Positions 34,655 through 47,764 of a stretch of DNA of 64,000 bases are shown one piece after another. The stretch comes from Polytrichum commune. Lineage: Eukaryota; Streptophyta; Polytrichopsida; Polytrichales; Polytrichaceae. Every line of letters starts with the position of its first letter. The stretch's first letter is position 1. The stretch is taken from positions 1,924,501 to 1,988,500 of the forward strand of contig OX485807.1 of assembly GCA_950295325.1 (NCBI GenBank), written 5' to 3'. A program made the position numbers and the translations under genes. Under the pieces are notes generated by a model. That model was not told where the DNA came from, ran no database searches, and saw only the letters and a list, made by a program, of their open reading frames with translations.

Positions 34655-37045
34655 ATGAGCAAACTCAGCATCAAGAAGGCAGCGGCGGAGTTCGATACGC
34701 TTTCGGAGGAAGAGCGGCGAGCTTTGCGCATCAGCCGTTTCCATGCGCAGCCGCCTCCCACCCCGTCCTCCTCCTCTCATGAACCTCGACCCAGGTATTA
34801 ATTACCCGTAATCCACTACATGTGCATTGATGGAACCATCGAGATAGCATTCGCTTGTGGATTGTTTTGTTGTCTCGATTTGTTTCAACAATATCGACAC
34901 ATTTTCTTTATTGTAAAGAGACATTCCTTGGAAGCTCCAGGAATTTCTTGGCAGGGGAATTCTCGATCTCTGATTTTGATAATTTTCTTGAAGAATTGAA
35001 CGGTAGATCAGTAGATCAAGGATCTCACACAGCGGCCTGCGTCTCAGTTGGGGTGTCTGCAGTGCACTCACCATTGGAACTCTGTAATTTCCAAAGAAGA
35101 TGATTTGTTCCAAAAATTTCAAAATAAAAGAATTTCCTTGGGCAAGCATTCTTTTGAGATTTTCAAATGGGCGTATAGAACATTTTCTTGCGAGTCATAA
35201 TGTGTCATATAGCAATGCTAGCTGTTATGCGAAGGCCCTGATGAGACTTTTCTAAGGAGTTCTCGATGCGTAGAATTGAAATGTTGCGAGTATATATACA
35301 GACCTGCGTTCATTCCCCACAATTTAAGCGTTGGAGATCTTGGGGTTTCACAAGTGTTTCAGAAATATATATGTAAGTGGGATCCGGTGAGCAAAGGATG
35401 AGAGACGTAAATGGACTGCAGATTCTTCTTATCTTGTAAGGGATCTCGCAATTTAGCAGCAGCTAAAGAGCACATTTCCTTAAGGGTAAGTTTGCGTTAG
35501 TTTCTCGGTCCAAGAAACTTGGGGTCTAAAACATCCGTTGATGGGCCTTACTTTCGGACTCAAGATTGGCTTCTCAAGCTAGGAAGAGTATATTCTTGCG
35601 TTGGTTCCAACGATATTTGGCAGGAAAGTGGTGCCACATTAGCACCACGTCATTTTTTTCATGCTTTGGATTCGGACTCTATTGGAAACTCCTTGGTACA
35701 AAATTTTGCAATCAACCAATAGGATCGCTTGGTTTTTGGGGTTTCTTTGGTCTTGGACCCAAGTGTAAAATCACCCTGAATGTTGTGTTCATTGGCTGAA
35801 GGTTGGCGCATCCAGGGGGGCCCTTGGCCACAAATAAAGCAGCAGCTCTGGCGAAGTTTCTGAAAAGAAAACTCAATGAGCCAGGAGGTGCTGCTTCATT
35901 GGATCCTGCCCTTGTGGAACGTGCCGTGGACAATGCTAAGGCTACTGCTCTTGCAGGTATTGATGTTTATTTCAATCGTCAATTATCTTCCTATCCTGCC
36001 GTTCATATCACCTGGGCTGCAAGGTCACAATCCCTTTCAGTTTTCAACCTTCACCTTTTATTCTTTCCCTGACCATCTCTGTCATTCCTCGCTTATGGTA
36101 AAATGTTAACTGTTTGTGATTATGCAGTACAGAGCTTGTGAAGCTACACCTGTTTTTTCTTTGAATTTATGTTGAAGCAATCAGTTGTAAATGGGTTGAT
36201 CTTTTTACATAAGCGTCCTCCTTGTTGTAGGTGGTGTAGTCTCGGGATTCTTCTGATACTGAAGCGGAAATTGCTAATGATAACACATTAACTAGATGCA
36301 TGGTAGTTGACACACTTGGCGGTGTCAACTGCCATTGTCCCAGCAGTTTGTTACAAGCTCAGCATGTGTTGTATATCACAGGTAGGTAGGTCTACTTTGA
36401 GTTCTTTTGGGTGATGTCAGCAATGGTAGGATTATGTATAATTCATGAAGTGTGTCGGATCTTATTTTTGTTATTGGAGTATGCTTTCAAGAAATACATG
36501 CAAGGGGACACTTGGCTGTTTCCTAAGAAGCATCTGTGAGTGTTTGATAACTCTTCACAGGGCAGGTGTGGTATGAATTCATAAGAAACTATGATACTTA
36601 TATGTATTCATTCTGTGCCTTTTTGCAGGCCAAGAAGCTGCTGCATCTTCCAAAGTTGCTAGAGTTCGTCATGTTGACACATTTTCAGACTCTGATGAGG
36701 TGCGAGTGCTTGCTTGCTCTGGTTTTTATCCTTGTGTAGCAAAAGCATTTTTCAATTTGGTTGCTGTGAAGGGTGAGCATGTTGTATTTTCACTAAATGA
36801 CGTCTTGCAAAATTGGTGGTTTCTGGGTGTCACAACCATTCTACTGTTGCCTGCAGGATGATGTAGCCCAGAGCGGAGGGAATCTTCGGATTGATGTGCA
36901 ATTTAAGAACAGGAAGACAAACAAACCAAAGAAAAATGACTTCTGGTGTCCTAATTCAAAAGCTATTCAAAATGGACACAGTACAAGTATTGAAAAGAAG
37001 AAAAAGAAGAAGAAGAAGAACGGCAAGAAGAAGCGGCAAGGATGA
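34655..37045 (+). CDS. Small basic nuclear/nucleolar-type protein, four exons
   Basis: Exons: 34655-34794, 35802-35956, 36629-36699, 36857-37045 (555 nt, 184 aa), with consistent phases and GT-AG borders. The N-terminus MSKLSIKKAAAEFDTLSEEE is followed by a proline-rich linker, then RLAHPGGPLATNKAAALAKF and a helical LDPALVERAVDNAK segment. An acidic DTFSDSDEDD patch follows, and the tail is lysine-rich with eight consecutive lysines and KKKRQG, a likely nuclear or nucleolar localisation signal. The LAHPGGPLATNK block looks like a conserved plant family that I recall as annotated 'U3-containing 90S pre-ribosomal complex subunit', but I could not check this. The telo-box upstream would fit a ribosome-biogenesis role (inference). 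The start is the first ATG of the frame; GTG at 34616 is not a likely start. Confidence 0.8.
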
Positions 37046-40000
37046 ATTTGTGAGCCAATTATGTGCAAGCATGCCCTTTGTATACATAGAAAATTGGAAA
37101 ACCACCAATTTAGTGGGTCTGGCGAATGATTGAACATGGAATGAACCATGCATTTTTTGGTCAGCAATTCATTTTCCAAGTAGTCATTGCTGTCAACTTT
37201 GTCGAATTTATTTATCTCACAATTGGGACAAACCTCTGCCACTATCCACCTATGTTGGGATCTTCTCTCACCTGTAGTGATGACTGGCAATCATTTATAC
37301 AGGAGCATTGGGAGTGTTTACTTGGCTTGCCTCAGATTCTTGATCATATCAAAACCCACATAGAATGGTGAAAATTGTGTAGAGGGTTTGCAATCATAAG
37401 TGAGATCTTTGTTCAAGACTCCTACAGTTGCAGTGAGTTTACACTTGAGACTTACCTTGGAGAATGGGTGGATGAATTGACAGACTTACTGTACAGACAG
37501 TAAGTTGAATTATGGGCAAGAACATCTAGATGCACAAAAGCAATATCACATATTTTACTCATGTCGTACTTCCATCTTAGAAAGAAGGTAACTTCAGGAA
37601 GCCGATCAATGGTTGCAGGGCAAGGCTCGTTTGCAGCGTCAGGGAATCTCAAGATCATGTTGCAGTAGAAAAGGTGCTAAGCACTACATCCACAAATGGT
37701 CAATTGCAGAAGACACCAAGCAGCCTTGAAGAATCTCAGACCTCCAGGCTCTGCTGGGCCTATGTGCAGAATGGACTTGCAGTGGTCCTAAGCTTCCATT
37801 CTCCAATGTAAAACTCGTGGTGGCATTGCATTACACATTGCACAAGATTACATGGCAAGTCGAGTTCACAGAAGATTGTTGGATTTGAAATTTTGGCAAA
37901 GTACCAACTTGTTGCGTGTAAGGGAAGCTACATATTTAATTGTACGAATCGGGGGCAACTAAAAATGCTATTGTCATTTTGGGGTTGGTACGAGTTTCCT
38001 CCTCTTGTACCAAACCCAAAACTGAGCCTGCAATCAGGTATGCCCACTGGATTAGGATACTAGTGTAGTGTGAATGATCTGTATGCTATACCCTTACATA
38101 TTTCAAGCTACGCGAAATTGCCCTATTAGTGTGGGTGGAAAAGCAATGTGGAAAAAAGGAAGAAAGAAAGAAAGTAAAAAGACAAAAGGGAATGTCAATG
38201 TGTTTATACATTGACATGTAATGTCCGTTCACTACCTCCAATCCATGGCCGTGTGGTCATGGGGCGGGGGAAGCAATGTGGAAAGACTTGATGTCTAGTC
38301 ATAGTGGAAACAACGTGGGCTTGTGACATGGGTCTTCTTCCCCTAAGGTATGCAGGGTGTTAACCCCTAAATGCTCAAGACTTCACATCCTATTTTTGGG
38401 CATTTCCAACAATGATGAACATTTCTATTATGTAGCAAAATGGGCGTTGCTTTTGTTGAAATTCAATTGCATGCATGTGAACTAGACTACCATATATTCT
38501 TTTTGAGAAAATTGGAAGTTAAGTGGACCACATTTTCTAGGTCAGATTCACACATGAACAAGGCCTTCTTCTGGGGGATAGCTAAAGAAAACTTTGAAAG
38601 TTGGCAACTTTGCCATAACATGTTATGTGGATGACAAATGAGCTACTCCCAAAAAGTTTGGGGTTTTTGGAGTAAATTTAGATGAAGACCGTCACCCTCG
38701 AAGTTGGAGGGGTCACATGAGGTCATTTTGAGAGACTTCCCCTTTTTCATGGAGCAAGCAACATGTGCACTTGTTTTTTCCCCAAATCCATGCAGGCAAG
38801 TTGTGCACAATTTTCACCTTGTCCTAAGGAGAAAAAAAACCCCACCCAAATTGGGCATTATATGTGAAAGACATTGGCTCCTACATTTGGGTATCACATG
38901 GAAGCGCCTCCCAAAACAAGCAATGCCAATCTAACAAAAACTCCTACATGCATGGAGTATGAAGTTTTTATATGTTACTCTTTTTGGCCCACATGGTAGT
39001 CGGCACCACTCTACACCAGTAGATACCTTCCATCCACGTAGATTGCCACGTAGTGGGTCGCAAATGCCATTAGAATATCAGGTGGCAACTAATTTCATGT
39101 TGCATGGAGCATTTAAGGGTTAAGTGGCTCATTTTTCTTGTTTACCATCTTCTATTCATGAGCTCTACCTTTGCAAGTTTGTGTTTTGTTGACAAATGTA
39201 CGATGAAATGTCAGCCAAAATTGGACCTCCCCCTATGGTTATCGGTAGTGCATAAAATAAAATAATCACCCACATCAATATTCTACCAAAAAGAAAAGGA
39301 AAAAGGTGGCTCACACTAACAAGACAATTTAGTGTATCATGGTCTACAATACATATTTAGTGATAATATTATGGTCATGTAAGGTCACCATGAAAACCCA
39401 TCACAAATTAGAATTGGCACTTTACTCCACGATGTCCACAATGATTGGTTGAAGTTAAATTGATCTCACATTTGTTGCAAAGTAAGTTAATTGTGCCATG
39501 ACAAATGGATGATTTCCATAGATAGACAATTGGAGCTCATCATCCGCACTTGCCGATATCGAGTCTTGACATTATTCTTAATGGAGTATGTGGTATTGCA
39601 AGCCTCACAATGACTAGAGTTACTAAAAGTTTGCAAGTTTGCCTCCATGCATCCTTTGCCCGCCTTTCAACTAGCACAACTCGCTTGCACAAAGGAGGAG
39701 GCTAAGTTGTTTGATGGATTTCCTAGAGTGCAACATGTATACAAACTATGCTTTGGCAACTTGTTATTCAATTGTTGAGCTCTTTATTGAAATGCTAAGA
39801 GCATGATTGCATGTTGTACATGTAGTGGGATCTCGTAAAATCTACATTACTTCCAATAAAATAATGTCAATGTAAATTGCCTACTTCAATTACTTATTTT
39901 ATTTGGCTGCCAATATTTTTCAAGTGGTGTGTGGTTAGGTGTGGATCTAAGAACGGACATCCAAAGACATGCATTTAAAAATAGAATGAAATATGCACTC

Positions 40001-40469
40001 AAAAATTATGAACCATTCTAGACTTGACAATCAACATAGACGGGGGGAGGGGAGGGATCAACTTGGTTGTTTTATGACTCAAACACTTTTGACCTTGAAA
40101 AATCATAGCAACAACAAGGGAGATCATAAAACTCCAATGGATGGGAGAACCAACCACTAATTACAAATGAACAAGTTGAGTTTGAGAAATCATTGGTTTA
40201 AATTAAAGACTTTAGAAAAGTTACTAATCATTTAAGAGGAATCTATAGAATATACCTCAAATTAGTAAACAATATGAAACCCGAATTAGAAACCCGAAAG
40301 ATCACAATATGTACTAACCGTTGGATATTGAAACACTAGGATTTGAACCGATTATGCCCAAATCCCCCCTAGACATTGGAAAATTCCACATATTGTTGCT
40401 ATACTAAGAGAATCCTACTTTTGAAATCCAAGTTGAGAATCGTGGCAAATAGAAAAACTGATTATTTAA
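37046..40469. other. 3' flank and gene-free intergenic sequence
   Basis: The first few hundred bases probably include the 3' untranslated region of the preceding gene. The rest shows no gene. It has a GAAA microsatellite (about 38160-38176), a phrase near 39935-39980 (GGATCTAAGAACGGACATCC) shared with 56928-56960, and a fragment near 40175-40380 of the repeat also at 29236. Confidence 0.5.
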
Positions 40470-41529
40470 GAGCCTCTTCACACACAAGATTGAGGGCCCA
40501 TGACCATCGCACTTCAAGCACTCTCACTTGTGGAAAAAGTGGAGTTGGTCCAAGTTAGCTTCACGCTACACTTGAGGGACCAACATAAGTTAGTAAGTGT
40601 TTGAAGGACGGACGTAAGGTCTACATGGCATATAATGGATCAAATTTCATGGTCATTTGGACTAAGTTTCAAACACCACCTCTTGGAGGTAGGCCTAACA
40701 AAAAATTGGGAGACCTTGGCATTCCAAAATCTCACAATTGTTGATATATTATAGTTCATCATGTGTGAGGACTCTGCGTGAATAAAAATTCATTGAAATG
40801 ACATTTCGTTGCGGACCCGGTCACATATGACTTCAGGGCCACTTCACACACAAGGCTGATGCCCTTGACCATGGCAATGTAAGAGCTCTCATTGGTCGAA
40901 AAGGCGGAGACCGTCCAAGTTCACTTCACACTAGGAGGTGAAGGCCTAAAGGCCCAAAGAAAAGTTCGTGGATGAAAAGTCTACATGGAGTCCTACATGG
41001 CTAGTTGTGGATAAGGGTGCATGGTCTACCGGAATTTGCGTCAGACCCACCTCCAAGAGGTGGGCTTGACGCAAATTCCGGGAGACCATGATTTTTTAAT
41101 ATTTTTTCTAGCAGGACAAATTCCAGGATAGATTCCAGGACAGACAAACACCACCAAGTAGTTATCTTAAATTGATAAACTTGGAGACATATTAAATTAA
41201 ACCAAATCCTCCCCTCTTTTTCCGCCAACAAAATATGCAATGGTCCCGCAACATGGTTCATTCTCACTTCACACTATGCTTGAGGGCCAAAGACTACATA
41301 AAATGGCTTTCCCAACACCCATGGTACGGCCTTTGGATGAGAGTCAAGGGTCCTCACCATTACAAGGTCACGGCTCTTGGCTCATGTGTGAAGTGGCCCT
41401 CACACTACACCCGAGGACTTGCGACCACACTACATGATTTTGAAAGTGTCTTGGGACGGCCTTTGGACACTTCTTTTGGGCTCTCACAATTGCATGGCCA
41501 CGGCTCTTGGCTCATGTATGAAGTGACCA
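40470..41529. mobile_element. GGGCCAC-family MITE interrupted by a second copy
   Basis: The outer left end (GAGCCTCTTCACACACAAG, after TAA) and the outer right end (CATGTATGAAGTGACC, near 41529) belong to one element. At 40835/41400 it is split by a second family member. Removing the insert restores GACTTCACACTACAC, as found uninterrupted near 51084-51098. Outer ends have drifted from the GGGCC consensus. Confidence 0.75.
40836..41399. mobile_element. GGGCCAC-family MITE inserted in its own family, 564 bp
   Basis: It begins GGGCCACTTCACACACAAGG and ends CATGTGTGAAGTGGCCC. TCA flanks both sides (40833-40835 and 41400-41402). Its interior holds a compact hairpin at 41023-41087 whose arms (ACCGGAATTTGCGTCAGACC and its complement) are separated by about three bases. 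Confidence 0.85.
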
Positions 41530-42838
41530 AGAATGCCTTGAGAGGAGTGTATTATGACGTAGAAAGAAATTCAATTTTTATTATTAAAATATGTATGGAG
41601 GACATTATGTTGGTTGACAAGACCACATTCTTGGCATCGAGGAAATTAAGCTCCGGCATAATGCCTTTCATTCAAATATCTGCACATTCGGCTAGATAAT
41701 GAACACTTAATAACAAAGAGAAAAATCTAGCAGTGCCCTAAGTGAGGTTTATCTTAGTGTGACCCACACTAAATATCGTGATTAGCTAGTGAAGTGGAAA
41801 AAGGGCGTAAGTCACGCCAAGTTAAACTTACCACTCCGCAGCCTCGCCCATTCTTCGTCTTCGTCTTCGTCTTTGTCTTCGTCGTCCTCCTCCTGCTCGC
41901 CCGCTTTCGCTACTTTCCTTCTCCGACTCGCCCTTCTGCTTCCCGAGAGCTCCTCATTCATCGAACATTCTCACGCTCCAAGGCGATTGGAAGGAACCAG
42001 GTCATCCGCGGATGATGGCCCGGCCTCATATCGGGATCTCCAGAGCCTCGCATTGTTGCTTACGTTTTTGATTTTGTTTGATTTCTTGGCACCACCGCTG
42101 CGGATCCCCTCGACTCCACTTCGCAAACGATGCGATGCATTGCTTGCGCGTGGGCAGCTTAGCTCATCAACGCTGGTTATGCAGATCACTGGGAGTTGTG
42201 GATCGGCCGATCGCCAGAGGAGGAGGTTTCGGAGTTTTGAATTTTTTTTGCTTCTCGTGGTAGGTCGTTGCGAGATACAAGTGTGTGAATCTGTGTTGGA
42301 GCTCGGGGTTCTGAGAGGATGGATTGATTCTTTGGGTCTGCTTTCCTGCGTTTCAAGTTTTTCGGGTTTCGAAAACCATGCCTGTTTTGGAATCTGGACT
42401 CCGGATTTGGTCACTGGGTGCTTGAATGAAGTTCAGTGTAGTCATCGCTAAGTTCATGATATTGAGGCACACAGTTATTTTGGATTGTGAAATGTGTCAT
42501 GCTCTCAAACGTTTTGCACTCTATCGGTGCCATTGCCACTTGTTATACAGTCGTTGAGGTTAGCGTGCTAATAGGATCAGCTTTCGTTGCCACTCGCGGT
42601 ATTTCTGCTATGATTCTGATGGTGGTTATTCGGAATTTGCCGATCATCAGAGGAGGTTTTGGTTTCTTCCTAATTTTGCTTTTGGATTTAATGAGATGAG
42701 GCTGGTGGCAGGCATGACGATGGAGAGATTTGAGCGTTTGAGATGTAGGAAGTTGTGGAGTGGGCCTGGTGGATGATGATGACAATGATGTATGAGGTGC
42801 GAGAGCGATGTTGTGTATAAGAACGTCAAGCACATGCC
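41530..42838 (+). promoter_or_regulatory. Promoter and leader region of the NPGR-like gene
   Basis: A pyrimidine-rich tract with TCTTCG units lies at about 41848-41885, then a GC-rich region to about 42130. Frames as long as 220 codons (41789-42451) are open here, but they are serine-rich low complexity and match no family, so I treat this as leader or promoter. Introns in the leader are possible but not determined. Confidence 0.45.
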
Positions 42839-45800
42839 ATGTTGTGTTGCACGTGCTCCAGAAAGCAATATAGATTCGACGAAGCAATAGCGATGCCTGA
42901 AGGTGGGGGTCTGGTTGAGCTTGCCTCCAAGGAACTCTCCGCCAAGATTCTTGAGGGGGAGGCCAAGCTAGAGGAAGGCAGTTTTGAGGAAGCCGAAATT
43001 ACCCTTCGTGAAGCCCTCTCCATCAACAATGAGGTATGTCCATCCTCAGCACACATTGTCTTCACAGGTTTTACGAAGTTCGATCTGTTGCATCGAACAC
43101 CTAATCCTTTCAAGGGGACATGACCATATGCCTGGCAGAATTATTTGCTGAGCATTTCGTGTAGTAGGCCTGTCCATGTAGTTATCATCAAAAGTCTTGG
43201 AGGCTTGTGATTCGTGAACAAGCGCAGAGCGGGAGTAAAGGTTTAGAGTCTATTCGATTTGAACCTTTCTGAAGCATATACATCAATTGCTCGCACAAAA
43301 GCTAGGGAACAGTAGTTGATAGGATCTGATTTAGGGACATCTCAAGAACTTTATACAGGAACAAGCAACAATTGAAGATACCCTGTTTGTCGTATTAGAA
43401 AATCAGGGTTTAGTGTTTGAATAATTTTTTTCACTTTGCCTATTGTCTTCACGTGGAAAAAATCCTCACCTGCAACCATTTCTGAGAACCTAATAAGTGT
43501 GACATGGATTTGCAGGAGGCAAGGGCCTTACTCGGGCGTATGGAGTACCAGAAGGGTAATTGGCAAGGTGCCATTCAGTTATTTGAAGGGATACATCTGG
43601 GTGGGCTTCTCGCTCGAATGCGTTTCTTTGCATCTGAAAAAGGGCAAGTAACCAAGAAAGTAAAGAATTCAAAAGCCAGCGAACTCAGCAACTTTTTGCA
43701 TGCGTCTAGCTTGCTTATAGAAGCAATTTACTTGAAGGCCAAGTCACTGCAAAAACTTGGTGCTCTAGCAGGTGTGCAATTCAAGGTCTTGGTTTTTGCT
43801 AGTAGGAGCTCTTTACCCTTTAATATTTTGCGTATACTCGTAGATATGTTGCTCATTGAGATTACTCGAGTCTACTTCCCTCGTTCCTTTTCCTGAAGGG
43901 TGCCAATCTTGGGTGTCTCAGTTTCTTAAAACAGAGAGTTCCAATGTCTTGTTTGTCTCTTCGTATTCATCAATCCTTGCTAATCAATCACCAATTTCTG
44001 GTACCTCATTGAGCTCATATAATGATCTCACGCTCTGTTCCTGTTGAGTGGAGACACCCGCAGGTTATAGGTTGCCTTAAGGCATAATCTATGGCTGTTG
44101 AGAGGGATTCTGTGATTTTTGTAGACATGTGGTGATTGGCTTTCATAGCAGTTGTATAAAAACGTTAGATCGCACTTACTAAATTCCAGTTTCGTTGTTG
44201 AACTGTAAGTGAGTGTGAAGTGCCTATTTATTTACAGATGCTGCCCTCGAATGCAAGTGCGTCCTGGACTTAATGGAGGAGGCAAGCCCAGCAGGTATGC
44301 CAAGCACATGGGGCGAAACGAAGGTGGCAAAGATGGTGGCCAATGTGTCCTTACTCTATCCGAAGTTGCTTGTGCAAGGGGGTCTTACTGATGAAGCTTT
44401 ATCTGCATACCGGCAGACGTTGCTAAGCACCTGGTGCCCAAATGAGGACACAATGGCAGCGCTTCAGAAAGAATTCGCCATCTTATTGCTGTATGGAGGT
44501 GTAGATGCCTCATCCTCCTCACCTGCTCATGTTGGACCAGGGAGACATGATTTTTATGTCCCCAAGAACAACACTGAAGAGGCTATTCTTCTCCTCCTGC
44601 TCCTCCTGCGTAGAAGCATCACACCAGACGGGGGTTTTGATAGCAGTGTAATGGACCACCTCTGTGTTGCACTGTCAGTTTCAAGTCAGTGTGAAATGCT
44701 GGCACACCAGTATGAAGAGCTTATGCCAGGAACTCTTGGGAGAGGCCATCGTTGGTACAACTTGGCCCTTTGTTACTACGGAGCAGGAGAGAATGATTTG
44801 GCACTTAATCTACTGCGCAAAACATTGAATCCACTGGAGAGCCCAAATGATCTAGCTTCTCTGCTCTTGGCGGCTAAAATATGTGCAGGGAAATCATGCC
44901 TTGCAACTGAAGGGGTTTCCTACGCAAAGAGGGCACTGGAACAGACAAACAAGGAATTTAAGTACATGAAAAGCTGTGCATTCCATATTCTAGGTGTGGC
45001 ATTTGGTGCTAAGGCTAGGGTTGCATCATCAGATTCCAAAAGGGCTAGACTTTGCCGCAAAGCTCTTAAAGCTCTGCAAGTAAGTTGCACAAACCATTCC
45101 TCCCTAATTATTTGTGGTCCTCATTCTTTTGCCAATATGATCTCTACATCTCAATCACATATAACCACAGGCTCTGTCCATGAACCTCATTTTCTAAACA
45201 AGAACAAGACCGGAATGTTAGGTTGAGGCCCAGATAATTCAGCATTTAACAAGATGGTAATAGTCCCACTACTTGAACCTTGTGCTCGAAAATGAAGTGA
45301 ACCATTAGTTTGGTGTTCTTACCCAGAATAGGCATCAAGAATATAGCTCGTTCAACTCAAATGAGTTGTGCACGTTTCTGTGAATCATGTGTCATCTCTG
45401 TTATGCATACTATCAGCCTTGAAATGACCCTAACTCCATTTGATTTAATTGATTTTCAGGAAGCTGCTTGTCTGGAAAGCCATGACCCTAAGATTATTTT
45501 TGATCTAGGTTTAGAGTATGCTACACAATGTCAGACAAGCAGAGCTCTGGACTGTGCAAAGCGGTTTTTAGGAATAAGCACGGGTGCATGGGTAGAAGGG
45601 TGGCGATTTTCAGCTCTGCTACTGACAGCGCAAGATAGACATTCTGAGGCTGAGGTTGTACTTGAAGCAGGATTGGATGCGTCCAGTCCATGGCAGCAAG
45701 GGCCTTTGCTAAGAACACGAGCCAAAGTAGAAATGGCTAAGGGCCAGTCGCTACGAGCTATCCGTACCTACCAGCAACTGCTCACACTTATACAAGCTGG

Positions 45801-46674
45801 GCACCAGAGATTTAGTTTTGAGGCTGGAAACTGGCAAAGAAATATGGTCTGCCCCATGCGATTGTATCCTTTTAATGCTTAGGTCCATTCCAAGCTTGAA
45901 TACTATGGATTTGAGAAATGCACACACCTAGAACTGTTAGGCAGCTGCAGTCACTGAGATTGCAATAATGTAAAACCTTTCTCGATATCACCCTTTGAGG
46001 CTGAAATTCAGTCAATTGATGAATGCAGGTGGGAGGAAGAGTGGAAGAGCTGGAGGTGTGGCAAGACCTAGCAAGTGTGTATACCGAACTGAAGCAATGG
46101 TCTGATGCTAAAGTGTGTTTGGAGAAAGCACAGGCTCTTAACAGTTACTCTCCTACAACTTGGCATGCCGCTGGTGAGTCCACTGTCATGAAGAGCCAAA
46201 ACACTTCAATGGATAGGTCATGCTGTCATAGTATAGCTTTCAGCCAGTCCAGCACCCAGGTAAGCCTTCAAATGCATAATCTTCTTCTCCGATGTGTAAC
46301 ATCACCAACACTTCCTTGGTGGTCCTGTGTGTGCAGGTAGGTATCATGAGGCGCGCGGGCAACTGGAAGAGGCTTTAGCAAGTTACAAAAATGCTCTGGC
46401 CATCGACAATGCCCATGTTGATAGCAAGGTGAGATTGGGAGCTCTCCTTTGCCGGACTGGTGGTAAACAATCACTACCAGTGGCGCGCAGCTATTTAGCA
46501 GAGGCTTTGCAGATTGAGCCTGTCCATGAGGAAGCATGGTTGCAAATGGGTTTACTGCACAAGGCAGAGGGTCACGCCCAGGAAGCTGTAGACTGCTTCC
46601 AAGCCGCGGTGCGGTTGGAACAGTCTTTGCCTGTTGAATCATTTAGCTCCATATCCCCAGCCTTATTGTGGTGA
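42839..46674 (+). CDS. NPGR: NPGR-like TPR protein (No Pollen Germination Related family)
   Basis: Exons: 42839-43033, 43516-43771, 44238-45079, 45460-45846, 46029-46173, 46337-46674 (2163 nt, 720 aa), close to the family's usual length of about 700-740. The N-terminus MLCCTCSRKQYRF matches the NPGR start. Tetratricopeptide helices follow: EARALLGRMEYQKGNW (first TPR block), a long middle with EEAILLLLLLLRRS and HRWYNLALCYYGAGENDLAL, and C-terminal repeats VWQDLASVYTELKQWSDAK, ARGQLEEALASYKNALAID and EEAWLQMGLLHKAEGHAQEA. Family members bind calmodulin in Arabidopsis and act in pollen germination or, for NPGR1/2, at the plasma membrane with a phosphatidylinositol 4-kinase complex (established knowledge). 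The exon 4 donor (ATG|GTCTGC) is weak and chosen because it keeps phase; other borders are standard. It converges with psbW. Confidence 0.93.
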
Positions 46675-47764
46675 CTGCTCTAGTACACTACCTAGTCTGT
46701 TGTAAATAGGCCGCCTCTCATTAGTGAGGAATCTGCACTGGCCGTGGCTGCTATTACTTGCATACACTTCTTTCAAGTGTTCACAGCTTGGGTTACTTCA
46801 CATATAGATAAATGTCAGCTTTTGTAACATAGCTAACCTGCAATTTATTCTTCCCATGGATGGTATCCTACTCAGTAAACACTTTCCAGGAATATATGGG
46901 TTACTCTTCTCTTGATACTGGGTATTTGTGATTCTACTATTTAGTCCATCTAGATTATGGTTAGAGGTTGTAGGATGGTTGAATCTTTTGGGTGATGCAA
47001 TGTAAGCATAGTAGCTGGGATCACCCATGTGTTGCATACCGTGAATATGCTTTGATCTGTATTATTTGTGCCTACAGTTTTATCTACGGTCTTGGAATGG
47101 AAGACTGGGGATTTGTGACAATACTAGGTAAATGGTACTGCGGATAACTATATTTTATAATCTATCAACGCATTCTGATAGTGCCCGTGGTAATATGAAA
47201 ACCATCATATCGACTTCAAACGGCACTTTGCCATATTCGTGCAGTGTCGTTATTATATGCAGACTAACGGTTCAATGTATATATTGCATTAGCGTAGCTC
47301 AGAGAAGACATGGCTTTCACGTTTATGGCTGCTTCACTACAAGGGTTTCAGTATAAGGAAAATTGTCGACACACACAGCTTCCAAGGAATATTGGATATC
47401 AGGCGTTACAAGAATGCATCAGTGCCAGCCGAGAAAAATTTCAATGCGCAAAGATTTCCAAATGACTCGATAGTTAGTGGCAATGGCATCTACAGAATCC
47501 CTGAAGCTTTGACGTATGACAAACTTTGCAATCCAGAAGAGACAATTGTTGCCACGAGCCACTGCAGCGAAGATTCAAGTGAGCTTCGGCCAACCACCGG
47601 TAAACGAGAACTTGAGTCCAAATTTCCAGACCAGGCAAAGTTTCTTTAATCAAGACCTTTACTACTATCTGGCTTGAAGCATGTACACGTTGAATAATCG
47701 GCTAATTGAAAGGTGCAGATACGTTATGTCGGCGAAATAGTACAAAAACTGTGCCATCAGGCAC
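46675..47764. other. Spacer between two convergent genes
   Basis: It should contain the 3' untranslated regions of the NPGR-like gene and psbW. The 85-codon frame at 47392-47649 has no recognisable motif. No repeats were noted. Confidence 0.5.

Noticed and set aside
41789-42451. A 220-codon open frame before the NPGR-like gene
   Set aside because: It is serine-rich low complexity made by a TCTTCG tract, matches no family, and lies where a leader or promoter is expected.
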